From: a virus
Reading direction: 5' to 3' (one strand)
Virus record (IMG/VR): IMGVR_UViG_3300023202_000102
Coordinates: 66,700 to 130,699 of that record
DNA: 64,000 bases
Shown here: positions 41,439 through 49,585 of the stretch, piece by piece
Numbering within the stretch: the first letter of the stretch is position 1
How the letters are laid out: the number at the start of each line of letters is the position of its first letter
Position numbers and translations under genes: made by a program
The notes under the pieces: generated by a model
Databases searched by the model: none
Seen by the model: the letters and a program-made list of their open reading frames with translations, nothing else
What the model was told of the DNA's origin: nothing

Positions 41439-42830
41439 TCACACGCTACCCTTTACTCAATGATTTCCCTCCACACAGGATACCTCAAAGCGAATTACCC
41501 AATTGAATTTCTGGTAGCTAACCTTATCTCTGAGGTGAAGTCCAACGCCAAACAGGCCAAGGATAATATCCTCAAGATCAAAACTGAGCTTCGTAATCGT
41601 AAGGTCAAGATTGTCCCTCCGGATATCAATACCTCTGGGCTGTCTTGGAAGATCAAGGATGAACACACTTTAATGACCGGCCTTGACTCATTGAAGTACA
41701 TGGGTGGGGATGCAATTCCTGAGCTGATTGCTAAGCGTCCATTCGTTTCTTTTCAAGATCTTGTATACCGTACAGAGTCTAGGAAGGTTCGATCTCCAAG
41801 CATTCAGTCAATGGCAGCTTCTGGTTCTTTAGATTCGTTTGAGCTGGAGCGTCACCTGATGTTTTACTACGCATCAGATTTCAGGGCCAAGCTTCGCGCT
41901 CATATGGAGAAGCTTGATAGAAAGATTATTCGAGAGTGGAGTAAAGAGAACAATTATTCCAAAGCCAAAGATGATGTTGGCAATGAGTTCTGGGTGGCGG
42001 AAGAGTCACCAGATGAGCTTATTGACCCACCAAAACCAACTGAGCAGGATAAGGCTGAGTGGCTGGCTGAATTCAAGTACCCATTCCCTGAAGAGGGTAC
42101 CATTGTTGAGGGCAAGGATGGTCCTGTAGAGATTCGCAAATGGACTATCCAAGAGCAGTTCGCCATGGAAGATTACTACATGGGTGAAGGTATCTCTGGA
42201 ACCATCTTCGATAGGTATCCTGATTTCTTCCATCCAAAAAGAACCGTTCCATTTGCTGCTCTAAAAGAGATGTTTCCATGGAAGCATCATTCTGATGATG
42301 AACGTACTAATCGAAAGGCAAATACCCACTATCTTGGTAACCAAAAGATTCGTCCACTAGAAGCTGTGATTACATCTATGTTTGTATTCACAGTGAAGAA
42401 GGAGGACTCTCCCATCTTTGGCCAGGAGATGGCGCGTATTACTTTGCAAGATCCTTGGGGCGATGATGCGTCGTTGTTGTGCTTCCCCGAGGCATGGGAG
42501 ATGATGAAGCAGAGGATTGAGCGAGAACTTTCTGGCGGAAAACAAGCGGTTGAGCCGGGTGTTGCAATTAGGTTCTTGGGTTCTTTTCAGTGGGAGAATG
42601 AAGCATCAACATCTTTCGTACTCTCCGATATATTGGCTTATAAGGCCCCACCAAGCATGCCGGAGGATAGAGCTTCTCGCAAAGTGAAAATGCCTAGAGC
42701 AAATAAGCTCAAGGCAGAGGAAGCTTCAACTTTGGATCAAGGGGACCTTCTTGAACGGTTGGAAAATGAAATGTTAGATGATGGCTATTCATTTATCAAT
42801 GACCCAACTGATGACGATATAGAGAGTTAA
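41328..42830 (+). CDS. dnaE: Split-intein C-half fused to DNA polymerase III alpha C-terminal part
   Basis: 500 residues. The first 37 are IntC; residue 38 is the Ser of SHATLYSMISLHTGYLKANY, the direct continuation of the GFNR end of the N-part. The polymerase part (463 residues) covers the rest of the fingers region, helix-hairpin-helix-like segments and an OB-like region, ending acidic. It can only act after splicing to the product of 37568. GAGG SD is present before ATG 41328. Confidence 0.95.
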   Translation: MTNIKSVTPVGKAQTYDLEVAHPDHQYYLSNGMLTSNSHATLYSMISLHTGYLKANYPIEFLVANLISEVKSNAKQAKDNILKIKTELRNRKVKIVPPDINTSGLSWKIKDEHTLMTGLDSLKYMGGDAIPELIAKRPFVSFQDLVYRTESRKVRSPSIQSMAASGSLDSFELERHLMFYYASDFRAKLRAHMEKLDRKIIREWSKENNYSKAKDDVGNEFWVAEESPDELIDPPKPTEQDKAEWLAEFKYPFPEEGTIVEGKDGPVEIRKWTIQEQFAMEDYYMGEGISGTIFDRYPDFFHPKRTVPFAALKEMFPWKHHSDDERTNRKANTHYLGNQKIRPLEAVITSMFVFTVKKEDSPIFGQEMARITLQDPWGDDASLLCFPEAWEMMKQRIERELSGGKQAVEPGVAIRFLGSFQWENEASTSFVLSDILAYKAPPSMPEDRASRKVKMPRANKLKAEEASTLDQGDLLERLENEMLDDGYSFINDPTDDDIES

Positions 42831-42832
42831 GT

Positions 42833-43600
42833 ATGAGATGTATGTCTTGTGGAGCCAATATCCCACCTGAGTGGGTGATGGCTATTCAGTCTAATCAATG
42901 TCCAGGTTGCGGTAATGAAATCATGGACGAGAAAACCCAGGAGCTTCTTAAAGAGCTTTCTGAAGCTATGGATAAAATGCCTAACGATCCACAGGGCGTG
43001 GCTGGGTGGCTCATTTCTAACTATAGATTTATGAAGATGGGCTCGGGGGAGCCGGTGGAAAAGTTCCATCGAAAGGGCTCTGGAGCTGGTGATGTTGATA
43101 CTGGTAATTTAAAGGTAGATCCTTCTTTTGATAAGTTTATGAAGAATTCAGATGGTGCACAGATTGCATCACGCTCTGCTGAGCTTGCGGAGAGGTTTAA
43201 GGGAGCTAAGGGAGGCTTTGCAGAGATGGGTGCAATGATTGCGGAGGCGGGAGATCCTTATGGTGACACTACAACTTCTGATATTGATGTTTCATCTTCT
43301 GGCCCCAATGATGATGATACTAATTTTATGCAGCAGTTGCATGCCCAAGGTATCAATCCCTTTGCCGCATCTGAGGGTGCAGCCATAGCTGCCGCTGGGG
43401 CGGGTTCAGGTGACCTGTATCAAGCGATTGACCCAGGTGAGGTGACCAACCTCATGAAAGACCCAGACGCCCCCTCTAAGGTTGAGAAGGAGTTAGCAAT
43501 GTCATCTGATGGTCAGAAACATCTTCAAAGAGAGCAGTTCAAGAAGCTCAAAGCACAAGATGCCGTCAGTGGAGGCGGTGGTGGAGCCTTTAGGAGATAA
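42833..43600 (+). CDS. Hypothetical protein with N-terminal zinc ribbon
   Basis: 255 residues. CMSC and CPGC near residues 3-26 form a zinc ribbon; the rest is Gly/Ala/Asp-rich and probably flexible, ending in a poly-Gly run then AFRR. The FRR codons (TTTAGGAGA) also contain the SD for the next gene. Function unknown. Confidence 0.6.
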   Translation: MRCMSCGANIPPEWVMAIQSNQCPGCGNEIMDEKTQELLKELSEAMDKMPNDPQGVAGWLISNYRFMKMGSGEPVEKFHRKGSGAGDVDTGNLKVDPSFDKFMKNSDGAQIASRSAELAERFKGAKGGFAEMGAMIAEAGDPYGDTTTSDIDVSSSGPNDDDTNFMQQLHAQGINPFAASEGAAIAAAGAGSGDLYQAIDPGEVTNLMKDPDAPSKVEKELAMSSDGQKHLQREQFKKLKAQDAVSGGGGGAFRR

Positions 43601-43602
43601 CA

Positions 43603-43836
43603 ATGAGTTTCACAAAAGATGGAAAGAAAAAGACTGATGACCGAACAAAGTTCGGTGATGATGCAGATATTACAAATGAAGAAGTTGATTCTTTGATTAA
43701 CGAATATGATAATGAGCAGAGGATCAAAGAGGATACCGAAAGACCTGAAGAAACATTTAAGAAGAAAAGGGTTGCCTACAATCAGGAGAGGGCAAAAGAA
43801 AACTTCGAGAATGGCAAGGGTAGCTTTAGGAGATAA
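43603..43836 (+). CDS. Hypothetical 77-residue charged protein
   Basis: Lys/Asp/Glu-rich, likely disordered. Ends GKGSFRR, and the same TTTAGGAGA again doubles as SD, here for a 21-codon mini-ORF at 43839 and the gene at 43864. Confidence 0.55.
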   Translation: MSFTKDGKKKTDDRTKFGDDADITNEEVDSLINEYDNEQRIKEDTERPEETFKKKRVAYNQERAKENFENGKGSFRR

Positions 43837-43863
43837 TAATGAGTTACCCTTTAAGAGAGAATA

Positions 43864-44322
43864 ATGAGCAGAAGAAAACCTGTAGAAATAAAACCAACCG
43901 TTAGGATCATTGACAACAAGAAAGTGTTGATGACTCCTGACGAGTATCAATTCTATGAACATATCTGTACTGGATATAATCGTCCAAACTTTCAAGGCTC
44001 AGAACTCTTTCAAGATCATTTTGAGGTTAATGATGATGGCATTATCATTTTCGTTAAACCACCACACAAGAAGTATTCTTCGCTAGAGGTTTTTACATTC
44101 TTGGTAAGTCTAATGGTGAATCAACAACTGCGTATTGCTCAAGGGCAAGTACAGACATTGATTGATGAAGGACGTAAGAAATATCAAGAAGAACTAGCCG
44201 AAGTAAACAAGCTCAAAGAAGAGTTGAAGTCAGCTCTAAATGAGGTCGAGCAGCTTAAGAAGTCATCAGTAAAGTCTACTTCCAAGAGGAGAAAAAAGAC
44301 TGATGACGGAACCAATAAGTGA
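43864..44322 (+). CDS. Hypothetical protein with C-terminal coiled coil
   Basis: 152 residues. A globular N-terminal part is followed by a coiled coil (~95-140) and a Ser/Lys-rich tail. SD AGAGAG. A 21-codon frame from ATG 43839 overlaps its start. Overlaps the UvsY-like gene by 20 bases. Confidence 0.6.
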   Translation: MSRRKPVEIKPTVRIIDNKKVLMTPDEYQFYEHICTGYNRPNFQGSELFQDHFEVNDDGIIIFVKPPHKKYSSLEVFTFLVSLMVNQQLRIAQGQVQTLIDEGRKKYQEELAEVNKLKEELKSALNEVEQLKKSSVKSTSKRRKKTDDGTNK

Positions 44323-44746
44323 AGAAAAAGTTGATGAACTGCTGGGTAACTTCCAGCAGAAATACCACCTCGTTTTGAATGAGCTGGATTCACTACATAA
44401 AGGATCTTTTGACGAGGAAGAGGCATCGCAGATGGCGGCCCTTTGCCTGCTTTCACAAGCTGCTTTGCTTGCTGATTTAGCAGCTGCTGACCTCCGATCT
44501 AGATCTCTCAAGCGTGATATAGATTTCGCTAAGGCTACAGCTTATGCAGAGATTAAGTCCAATCCTCCCGATGGGAAGAAGGTGACTGAAGCTGCACTGG
44601 CTAACCTTATAGTAAAGGACGATGAAGTTCGGCGCATAACCAAAGAGCAAACAGAAGCTGAAAGGGATTATAAACACCTTGCTAACATTCACGCTCTACT
44701 TAAAGAAGCGCACATAACATTCCGAGGAATTAAAAAAGGAGTATAA
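44303..44746 (+). CDS. UvsY-like recombination mediator candidate
   Basis: 147 residues, fully helical, Ala- and charge-rich, of the same size as T4 UvsY (137). It lies directly upstream of the uvsX/recA homologue with a TAATG overlap. UvsY loads UvsX on SSB-coated ssDNA, and phages with UvsX and a gp32-like SSB normally need such a factor. Sequence similarity to UvsY is not convincing by eye; the call rests on size, helix content and context. Confidence 0.45.
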   Translation: MTEPISEEKVDELLGNFQQKYHLVLNELDSLHKGSFDEEEASQMAALCLLSQAALLADLAAADLRSRSLKRDIDFAKATAYAEIKSNPPDGKKVTEAALANLIVKDDEVRRITKEQTEAERDYKHLANIHALLKEAHITFRGIKKGV

Positions 44747-45696
44747 TGCCATCGAAGAAGACAACTAAGAAAATAGATATTGCCAATCTAGTAAAAAAGG
44801 CACAGGGCAGATTCGACAAGAAGAAAGCACATCTTGCAGCCCGAATGACAGCGGGAGATCAGATCGTTCTCTCACAAGATCCTTCAGATTATATATACTC
44901 AGAACAGATTGATAAGTTCTGGAAACCACTGACTGGAGTAATGGGTGGACCTTACGGACGCATTTGGCAGTTCGCAGGAAAGCCAGATAGTGGAAAGTCA
45001 ACAGCAGCAATGTTGTTCATGAAGGCCGCGCAAGAACAAGAAGCAATCGTAGTACTTTGGGATACAGAGGGTAAGTTCGATTCTTCAAGATTTAGGGACC
45101 AGCTGAAGGGTGACCCATCACAGATTCCTGTTGCTCCATCGAGAAACATCACAGAGGGAGTTCAACAGGTTGTTGCTTATGTGAAGACAATTAAGGAGAT
45201 GGATCCTGATCAGAAGATTCTTCTTGTCTGGGACTCCGTAGGAGCTTCCATCAATTCAGCGGAAGATGAGGAGAATGATGATTACTCAAAGCAGCCGGGT
45301 GTTACAGCTAAAGAGGTCTCTTGGGCAATCAGAAGATTTAATCAGCTCATGGAGAAATTCAGAGATGCTAATGGTAACTACACTATTGGAGTTCTTTGCG
45401 TGAACCAGGTTTACGCAAACATTGGTTCTGTTGGTAACAAGCAGAAAGGTGGAGCTGAACTTGAATACCTTAGCTCCCTAATTATCGAAATGTCGAGGAA
45501 GCAAACGCTGACGAGAACTAGGAATAAGCAGAAGGTTAAGTACGGAATCAAGACCGTGGCAAGGGTGAAGAAAAACCACCTTCATGGCGGTCAGGATTGT
45601 GTTGCCGAGCTTGACTTGATTGTGTCCGCAGATGGTATTGAGCTGGCTGATAAGATCAAGGAAATTGTCCCTGATATCGAAGGGTTAGAGGAGTAA
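44746..45696 (+). CDS. RecA/UvsX-like recombinase
   Basis: 316 residues. Walker A is GKPDSGKST (78-86), with LWDTEGKFD, then LLVWDSVGAS (Walker B) and a VLCVNQVYAN strand with Gln. Shorter than bacterial RecA and lacking its C-terminal domain, as in UvsX-type phage proteins. It catalyses homologous pairing and strand exchange. Cotranscribed with SSB and near EndoVII. Confidence 0.93.
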   Translation: MPSKKTTKKIDIANLVKKAQGRFDKKKAHLAARMTAGDQIVLSQDPSDYIYSEQIDKFWKPLTGVMGGPYGRIWQFAGKPDSGKSTAAMLFMKAAQEQEAIVVLWDTEGKFDSSRFRDQLKGDPSQIPVAPSRNITEGVQQVVAYVKTIKEMDPDQKILLVWDSVGASINSAEDEENDDYSKQPGVTAKEVSWAIRRFNQLMEKFRDANGNYTIGVLCVNQVYANIGSVGNKQKGGAELEYLSSLIIEMSRKQTLTRTRNKQKVKYGIKTVARVKKNHLHGGQDCVAELDLIVSADGIELADKIKEIVPDIEGLEE

Positions 45697-45701
45697 AAAA
45701 A

Positions 45702-45983
45702 ATGGCAAATATTCCCTCAGTTGTTCAAAGATCTAGCGTTAAAGTGGCATGGTTAATAGTAGTTGAAGACCCTACTGTAAAGGGTAATGTCCAGTATTAT
45801 AGATCGAAAGATTTGATTGAATCAAATTTTGTGGTCGAGATACGGGGCGAGCTACTAACTAAAACAAACGCGGACAAAATAGCTAAAAATCCTAATGCAG
45901 AAATTACTGGCCAAACAGTCAACGTCAAGTTGCCATGGCAAAAAGTAATACGCATTCTTAACGTAAACTATCAAGCTAAATAA
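45702..45983 (+). CDS. Hypothetical 93-residue protein between recombinase and SSB
   Basis: A basic, beta-rich small protein without signal peptide. Its position between uvsX and the SSB gene suggests a recombination accessory role, but no family is recognised. Confidence 0.6.
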   Translation: MANIPSVVQRSSVKVAWLIVVEDPTVKGNVQYYRSKDLIESNFVVEIRGELLTKTNADKIAKNPNAEITGQTVNVKLPWQKVIRILNVNYQAK

Positions 45984-46004
45984 TTCCGCAAGGAGAAATA
46001 TAAA

Positions 46005-46766
46005 ATGAGTGATAATAAACCAACAATTGGCGTAAAACCATGGGGCAGCTCCCCATCAAAGAATAGAAAGTATGACGATGACGACACTCCTCGTCTACCT
46101 TTCATGAAGCTCAACCCGAGCCCTGGCATCAACGACTTGCGTATCGTTTCTGATTACGCAACTTACTACCAGGCCCGCTACAAGGGACCTGAATCTAAGA
46201 AGTCTTATGGTGATAAGGTTCGTACAGCTTGGCCTACCTATGATGACTGTCCTGTCTTTAACGACTTGGGCATTCAGCCAAAGGAGCGCTTCTTCGTTGT
46301 GGTGGTTGACCGTAGCGATAACCAGTTGAAGATTCTGGACATGAGCGTCCTCGTCAAGGACCAGATTGAGACCAATCTAAATGTCATAAATCAGAGGCGC
46401 AAGGACGGTGAGAAGATTACTCCTCGCCACTTTGAGATCTCTCTTAGCTTTGATCCTAAGGCTAAGAAAGCAACTGGTTTCTACAATGTAGTTATCGTTG
46501 AGACCTCCCCTCCTTCCGAGGAGGATCTTGCCCTTGTCAATGACATCGGTGGTGAAGAGGTGCTCACTAAGATCCTCAACCGTCAGTCTATGTGCTACAA
46601 GCGTGAGGCTGTTGTCAAGCGTCTCATGGGCCTTGGCTGGGATGGAAAACCTGTCGTTCAGGAGACTGAGGAGACAGGGGCTTCCCACGAGGAGCCTGCG
46701 GAAGATGACTACACCTTCCCTAATGCAGAGGCTGGTTCTGAGGAACCATCAGCTGCAAACGGATAA
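46005..46766 (+). CDS. Single-stranded DNA-binding protein (gp32-like) candidate
   Basis: 253 residues. A basic, Pro-rich N-terminus; a beta-rich core (NDLRIVSDYATYYQARYKG, RFFVVVVDRSDNQLKILDMS) like phage gp32-type OB folds; and a strongly acidic C-terminal tail (from ~225) as used by SSBs for partner binding. The zinc Cys ligands of T4 gp32 are missing. Context next to UvsX supports the call. It is the last gene before a terminator. Confidence 0.7.
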   Translation: MSDNKPTIGVKPWGSSPSKNRKYDDDDTPRLPFMKLNPSPGINDLRIVSDYATYYQARYKGPESKKSYGDKVRTAWPTYDDCPVFNDLGIQPKERFFVVVVDRSDNQLKILDMSVLVKDQIETNLNVINQRRKDGEKITPRHFEISLSFDPKAKKATGFYNVVIVETSPPSEEDLALVNDIGGEEVLTKILNRQSMCYKREAVVKRLMGLGWDGKPVVQETEETGASHEEPAEDDYTFPNAEAGSEEPSAANG

Positions 46767-46785
46767 GTAAACCTATCTTAGCTTA

Positions 46786-46821
46786 GAAAAGGGAACTGCT
46801 TCGGTAGTTCCCTTTTCTTTT
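46786..46821 (+). terminator. Rho-independent terminator
   Basis: A perfect 12-bp stem (46786-46797 with 46806-46817) extended by C-G around a UUCG tetraloop, followed by a T-rich tail. It ends the DnaE-SSB block. Confidence 0.93.
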
Positions 46822-46837
46822 GGTTATAGCTCCATGT

Positions 46838-47371
46838 ATGAGCTTAAGGCAGTTGAAAAGAAAAGATCTCAAAGCACTCAAGGAGAGGTGGCACCAAGAG
46901 CAGAATAATATCTGTCCACTTTTTGGTAATGAATATCCTTTAGAAGAGATGGTTGTTGACCATTTTCACAAACTAAAATCAGAGTTACCCGATGAATCGG
47001 GAAAGGGTTTGTGTCGTGGCGTCCTGCACTTTCAAGCAAACTCAATTGAAGGAAAAATCACTAATGCGTATAAGAGATATGGTGGAGACAAGCATAAAGA
47101 CCTACCAACCTTCCTAAGAAACTTAGCAGATTATCTTGAATCAAATAAGATTCATACAGATGAGAAATGGATACATCCATCAGAAGAACCGAAAGCACCC
47201 AAGTTAATGAAGTCGTCATACAATAAGTTGGTTAAGGCTGTAAATGGAAAGCAGAAGGTTCCGAAGTACACTGGTAAGTTCACAAAGGTTATTGAGAAGC
47301 TGTTTGAGAAGTATGAGGTACAGCCAGCATTTGCTAAGTCTAAGCAAGTCGAGACCGCCAATAATGAATAG
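46838..47371 (+). CDS. Recombination endonuclease VII-like Holliday junction resolvase
   Basis: 177 residues from ATG 46838. The His-Me core is MVVDHFHKLKSELPDESGKG then LCRGVLHFQANSIEGK; the N-terminal CPLFG would be CPLCG in T4 gp49, so one zinc Cys is lost. The enzyme cuts four-way and Y junctions before packaging. C-terminal Lys-rich helices follow. It starts 17 bases after a terminator, so a promoter must lie close by or read-through occurs. Confidence 0.85.
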   Translation: MSLRQLKRKDLKALKERWHQEQNNICPLFGNEYPLEEMVVDHFHKLKSELPDESGKGLCRGVLHFQANSIEGKITNAYKRYGGDKHKDLPTFLRNLADYLESNKIHTDEKWIHPSEEPKAPKLMKSSYNKLVKAVNGKQKVPKYTGKFTKVIEKLFEKYEVQPAFAKSKQVETANNE

Positions 47372-47382
47372 TTGAGGAATAG

Positions 47383-48420
47383 ATGAACACTTTAGAGGCA
47401 TGCGATATACTAGGAGTCGCAGCAGGGGCTTCGAAAGATGAAGTCAAATCAGCCTTCAAAAGGATGGCTGTTAAGTACCACCCAGATAGAAACAAATCTG
47501 AAGGTGCGGAAGAGAAGTTCAAAGAGATCAATGAGGCATTCCAGCTAATTGATAAGTATGGAACATCTGGAAGTCACAGCTCCAGTACAAATCAGTATAG
47601 CTCTTATGCTGCAGCAGATCATCTTGCGGAAGAACTCAGACGAAAGATGGAAGAAACTTTTGGGTTTGGGAAGTCTACAAACCCATTTGTTAACCTAAAG
47701 CCAGAGCCAGTAATCGAGACTGTTCAGATATCTTTCAAAGAGTCTGTGCTTGGCTTGGAAAAAGAAGTACCAATTAAAAGAAGAGAAAGATGTGGTACAT
47801 GTAAGGGCACAAAGAAAGTCTACATCAACAAGAAGATGTGTCCGAAGTGTGGTGGTAACAAGTACAGATCTTATGGTGGAAATAAAAGTGGCAAGAAACT
47901 TCCATGTGTAACCTGTGATGCTACTGGATATGTTGGAGATACTAAGCCATGCGCTACCTGTATGGGGTTGGGAACAAAAACAAATGAACATATATTGAAA
48001 GTAAAGATTCCTGCAAGATCAAAACACTCAGAAAGAATAGTAGTTAATAATGCAGGTCACTGGCAGGTTGGAGAAGTGTTTGGAAATGTAGTTATTGTTG
48101 TTGGTGTTTCAGAAGATATGGACATGCACCTTGACGGGAGTGACGTTATATCAGTAATAGAACTATCTTTGCTAGAAGCATTGCAAGGTGCGAAGAAAAG
48201 ACTGCGTACAATCAATGGCGAGAGAACATTGGCATTTAAGCCAATGACCAAGAACAGAGATACGATAAGAGTTAAAGGTTTCGGAGTGCCCCCAGATGGA
48301 GCACACGTCTTTGTAATAAATGTAAATTACCCGGAAGATGCGGACGGATTGATTGAATATCTTTCTGGTAACGATGGGTATCAAGAGTCAGTCGAAAACG
48401 ATTCGGAACCAAATGATTAG
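47383..48420 (+). CDS. dnaJ: DnaJ/Hsp40 co-chaperone
   Basis: 345 residues. The J domain (1-60) has the HPD motif (33-35). The long Gly/Phe region is replaced by a Ser-rich stretch. Four CxxC zinc repeats (CGTCKG, CPKCGG, CVTCDATG, CATCMGLG) and the two beta substrate domains follow. It would recruit host DnaK; no phage DnaK is in the window. With sHSP and trigger factor it makes a third chaperone. Confidence 0.95.
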   Translation: MNTLEACDILGVAAGASKDEVKSAFKRMAVKYHPDRNKSEGAEEKFKEINEAFQLIDKYGTSGSHSSSTNQYSSYAAADHLAEELRRKMEETFGFGKSTNPFVNLKPEPVIETVQISFKESVLGLEKEVPIKRRERCGTCKGTKKVYINKKMCPKCGGNKYRSYGGNKSGKKLPCVTCDATGYVGDTKPCATCMGLGTKTNEHILKVKIPARSKHSERIVVNNAGHWQVGEVFGNVVIVVGVSEDMDMHLDGSDVISVIELSLLEALQGAKKRLRTINGERTLAFKPMTKNRDTIRVKGFGVPPDGAHVFVINVNYPEDADGLIEYLSGNDGYQESVENDSEPND

Positions 48421-48428
48421 GAGAGAAA

Positions 48429-48785
48429 GTGGAATACAGAACATTTTGTGACAACAAAGGATGCCATAAGGAAATGAGGCCCGTTGTCGAGAAAGAGACG
48501 CTAGAGGCATACTGTACTGAGTGCGGAAAACCTGTGAACAATATTTCAATTTTCATGAGAAGACAGATGGTTTCACACGGTCAGGTTCGTAAAAACGACA
48601 AGAAGAAATTAGCCTGGGCCGTGAAATGTTCAGGATGCGGTAAGGAAGGACCTCCAAAACTGAGTAAAGATGGAAAAACCTTGAACTGCTCTTTCTGCGA
48701 AGAAGAGCTAAGTAATTTGGCAAAGCCTTTTGCCCAGATGATCAAGGTTAATCTTCAAGCTCAACGGAGAGCTGATGGAGAATGA
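48429..48785 (+). CDS. Hypothetical zinc-ribbon protein
   Basis: 118 residues from GTG 48429 with SD AGGAGAG. Eight Cys in four pairs (C..C, CTEC, CSGC, CSFC) suggest two zinc ribbons. Directly upstream of the Toprim primase gene with a 4-base overlap, so a nucleic-acid role is plausible. Confidence 0.65.
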   Translation: MEYRTFCDNKGCHKEMRPVVEKETLEAYCTECGKPVNNISIFMRRQMVSHGQVRKNDKKKLAWAVKCSGCGKEGPPKLSKDGKTLNCSFCEEELSNLAKPFAQMIKVNLQAQRRADGE

Positions 48786-49585
48786 ACGAAGCATTCAAAG
48801 AATATAAACTACGTCAGAAGGCCCTTAAGAGGGTTGTCAGAGCCAGCCAGCGTTTGCTTACAGCTACTTTTGCTAAAGATGCTAGAGACTATCTTGAGTC
48901 CAGGATATGTTTAGAAGATCAGATTGCGTGGCAGTTTGGTTACTTCCCTACCGATGATCGGATAGGGGAGTTAACCTCCATGGTTCCTAAAAAGGACTTA
49001 GAGGTCTTGAATTTGTATTACCCAAAGTTCTTGGCTGGAGGCACAATGCCTCATGGACACTTCTCAGATCACAATCTTATCATGCCATTTCACAATGTTG
49101 ATGGTGATATTGTAGCAATGCTGGGGCGATGCTTGCTTACCGAAGAGGTGCGGCAGGAGCAGCTTTTGCACAAGTACAAGTACTCTCACGGATGCCAAAA
49201 AGATCTATATGTGTATGGTCTTCACAAGGCAAAGGACTCAATTATCAAGAAAAACTGTGTGATTGGAGTAGAGGGTCAGTTCGATTGTATTGCCTTGCAC
49301 TCTAGGGGCATCACAAATGCGGTAGCTTTTGGCTGGGCCAATATGTCCAGGTATCAATTCTTTCAGTTACACAGGTATACGAACAACATTGTTTTGATGT
49401 TGGACAATGATGAGGCTGGTCAGAAAGCTAAGAAACGAGTCAAAGATAGATTTAAAGAGTACTCAAACATTAAGTTAATGTCTTCCCCAAAGGGATTTAA
49501 AGACATAGATGAATTTTTCCAAGGTTGTAGCGATCAAAGTTATGTACAGTCTGTTATAGACATGATCACCAACCTTGGAGAATAA
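48782..49585 (+). CDS. DnaG-type primase catalytic (Toprim) protein, C-terminal half of a split primase
   Basis: 267 residues. DnaG core motifs are NLIMPFHNVDGDIVAMLGR, YKYSHG, LYVYGLHKA, then Toprim VEGQFDCIAL (Glu164) and LMLDNDEAG (Asp208, Asp210). There is no zinc-binding domain; a CHC2 protein is encoded at 26755. The two would form the primase. No helicase-interaction domain is visible. Confidence 0.9.
   Translation: MNEAFKEYKLRQKALKRVVRASQRLLTATFAKDARDYLESRICLEDQIAWQFGYFPTDDRIGELTSMVPKKDLEVLNLYYPKFLAGGTMPHGHFSDHNLIMPFHNVDGDIVAMLGRCLLTEEVRQEQLLHKYKYSHGCQKDLYVYGLHKAKDSIIKKNCVIGVEGQFDCIALHSRGITNAVAFGWANMSRYQFFQLHRYTNNIVLMLDNDEAGQKAKKRVKDRFKEYSNIKLMSSPKGFKDIDEFFQGCSDQSYVQSVIDMITNLGE

Noticed and set aside
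43592-43834. Shared C-terminal FRR of two neighbouring proteins as a protein motif
   Set aside because: The codons TTT AGG AGA contain the SD of the downstream gene, which explains the repeat without a protein function.
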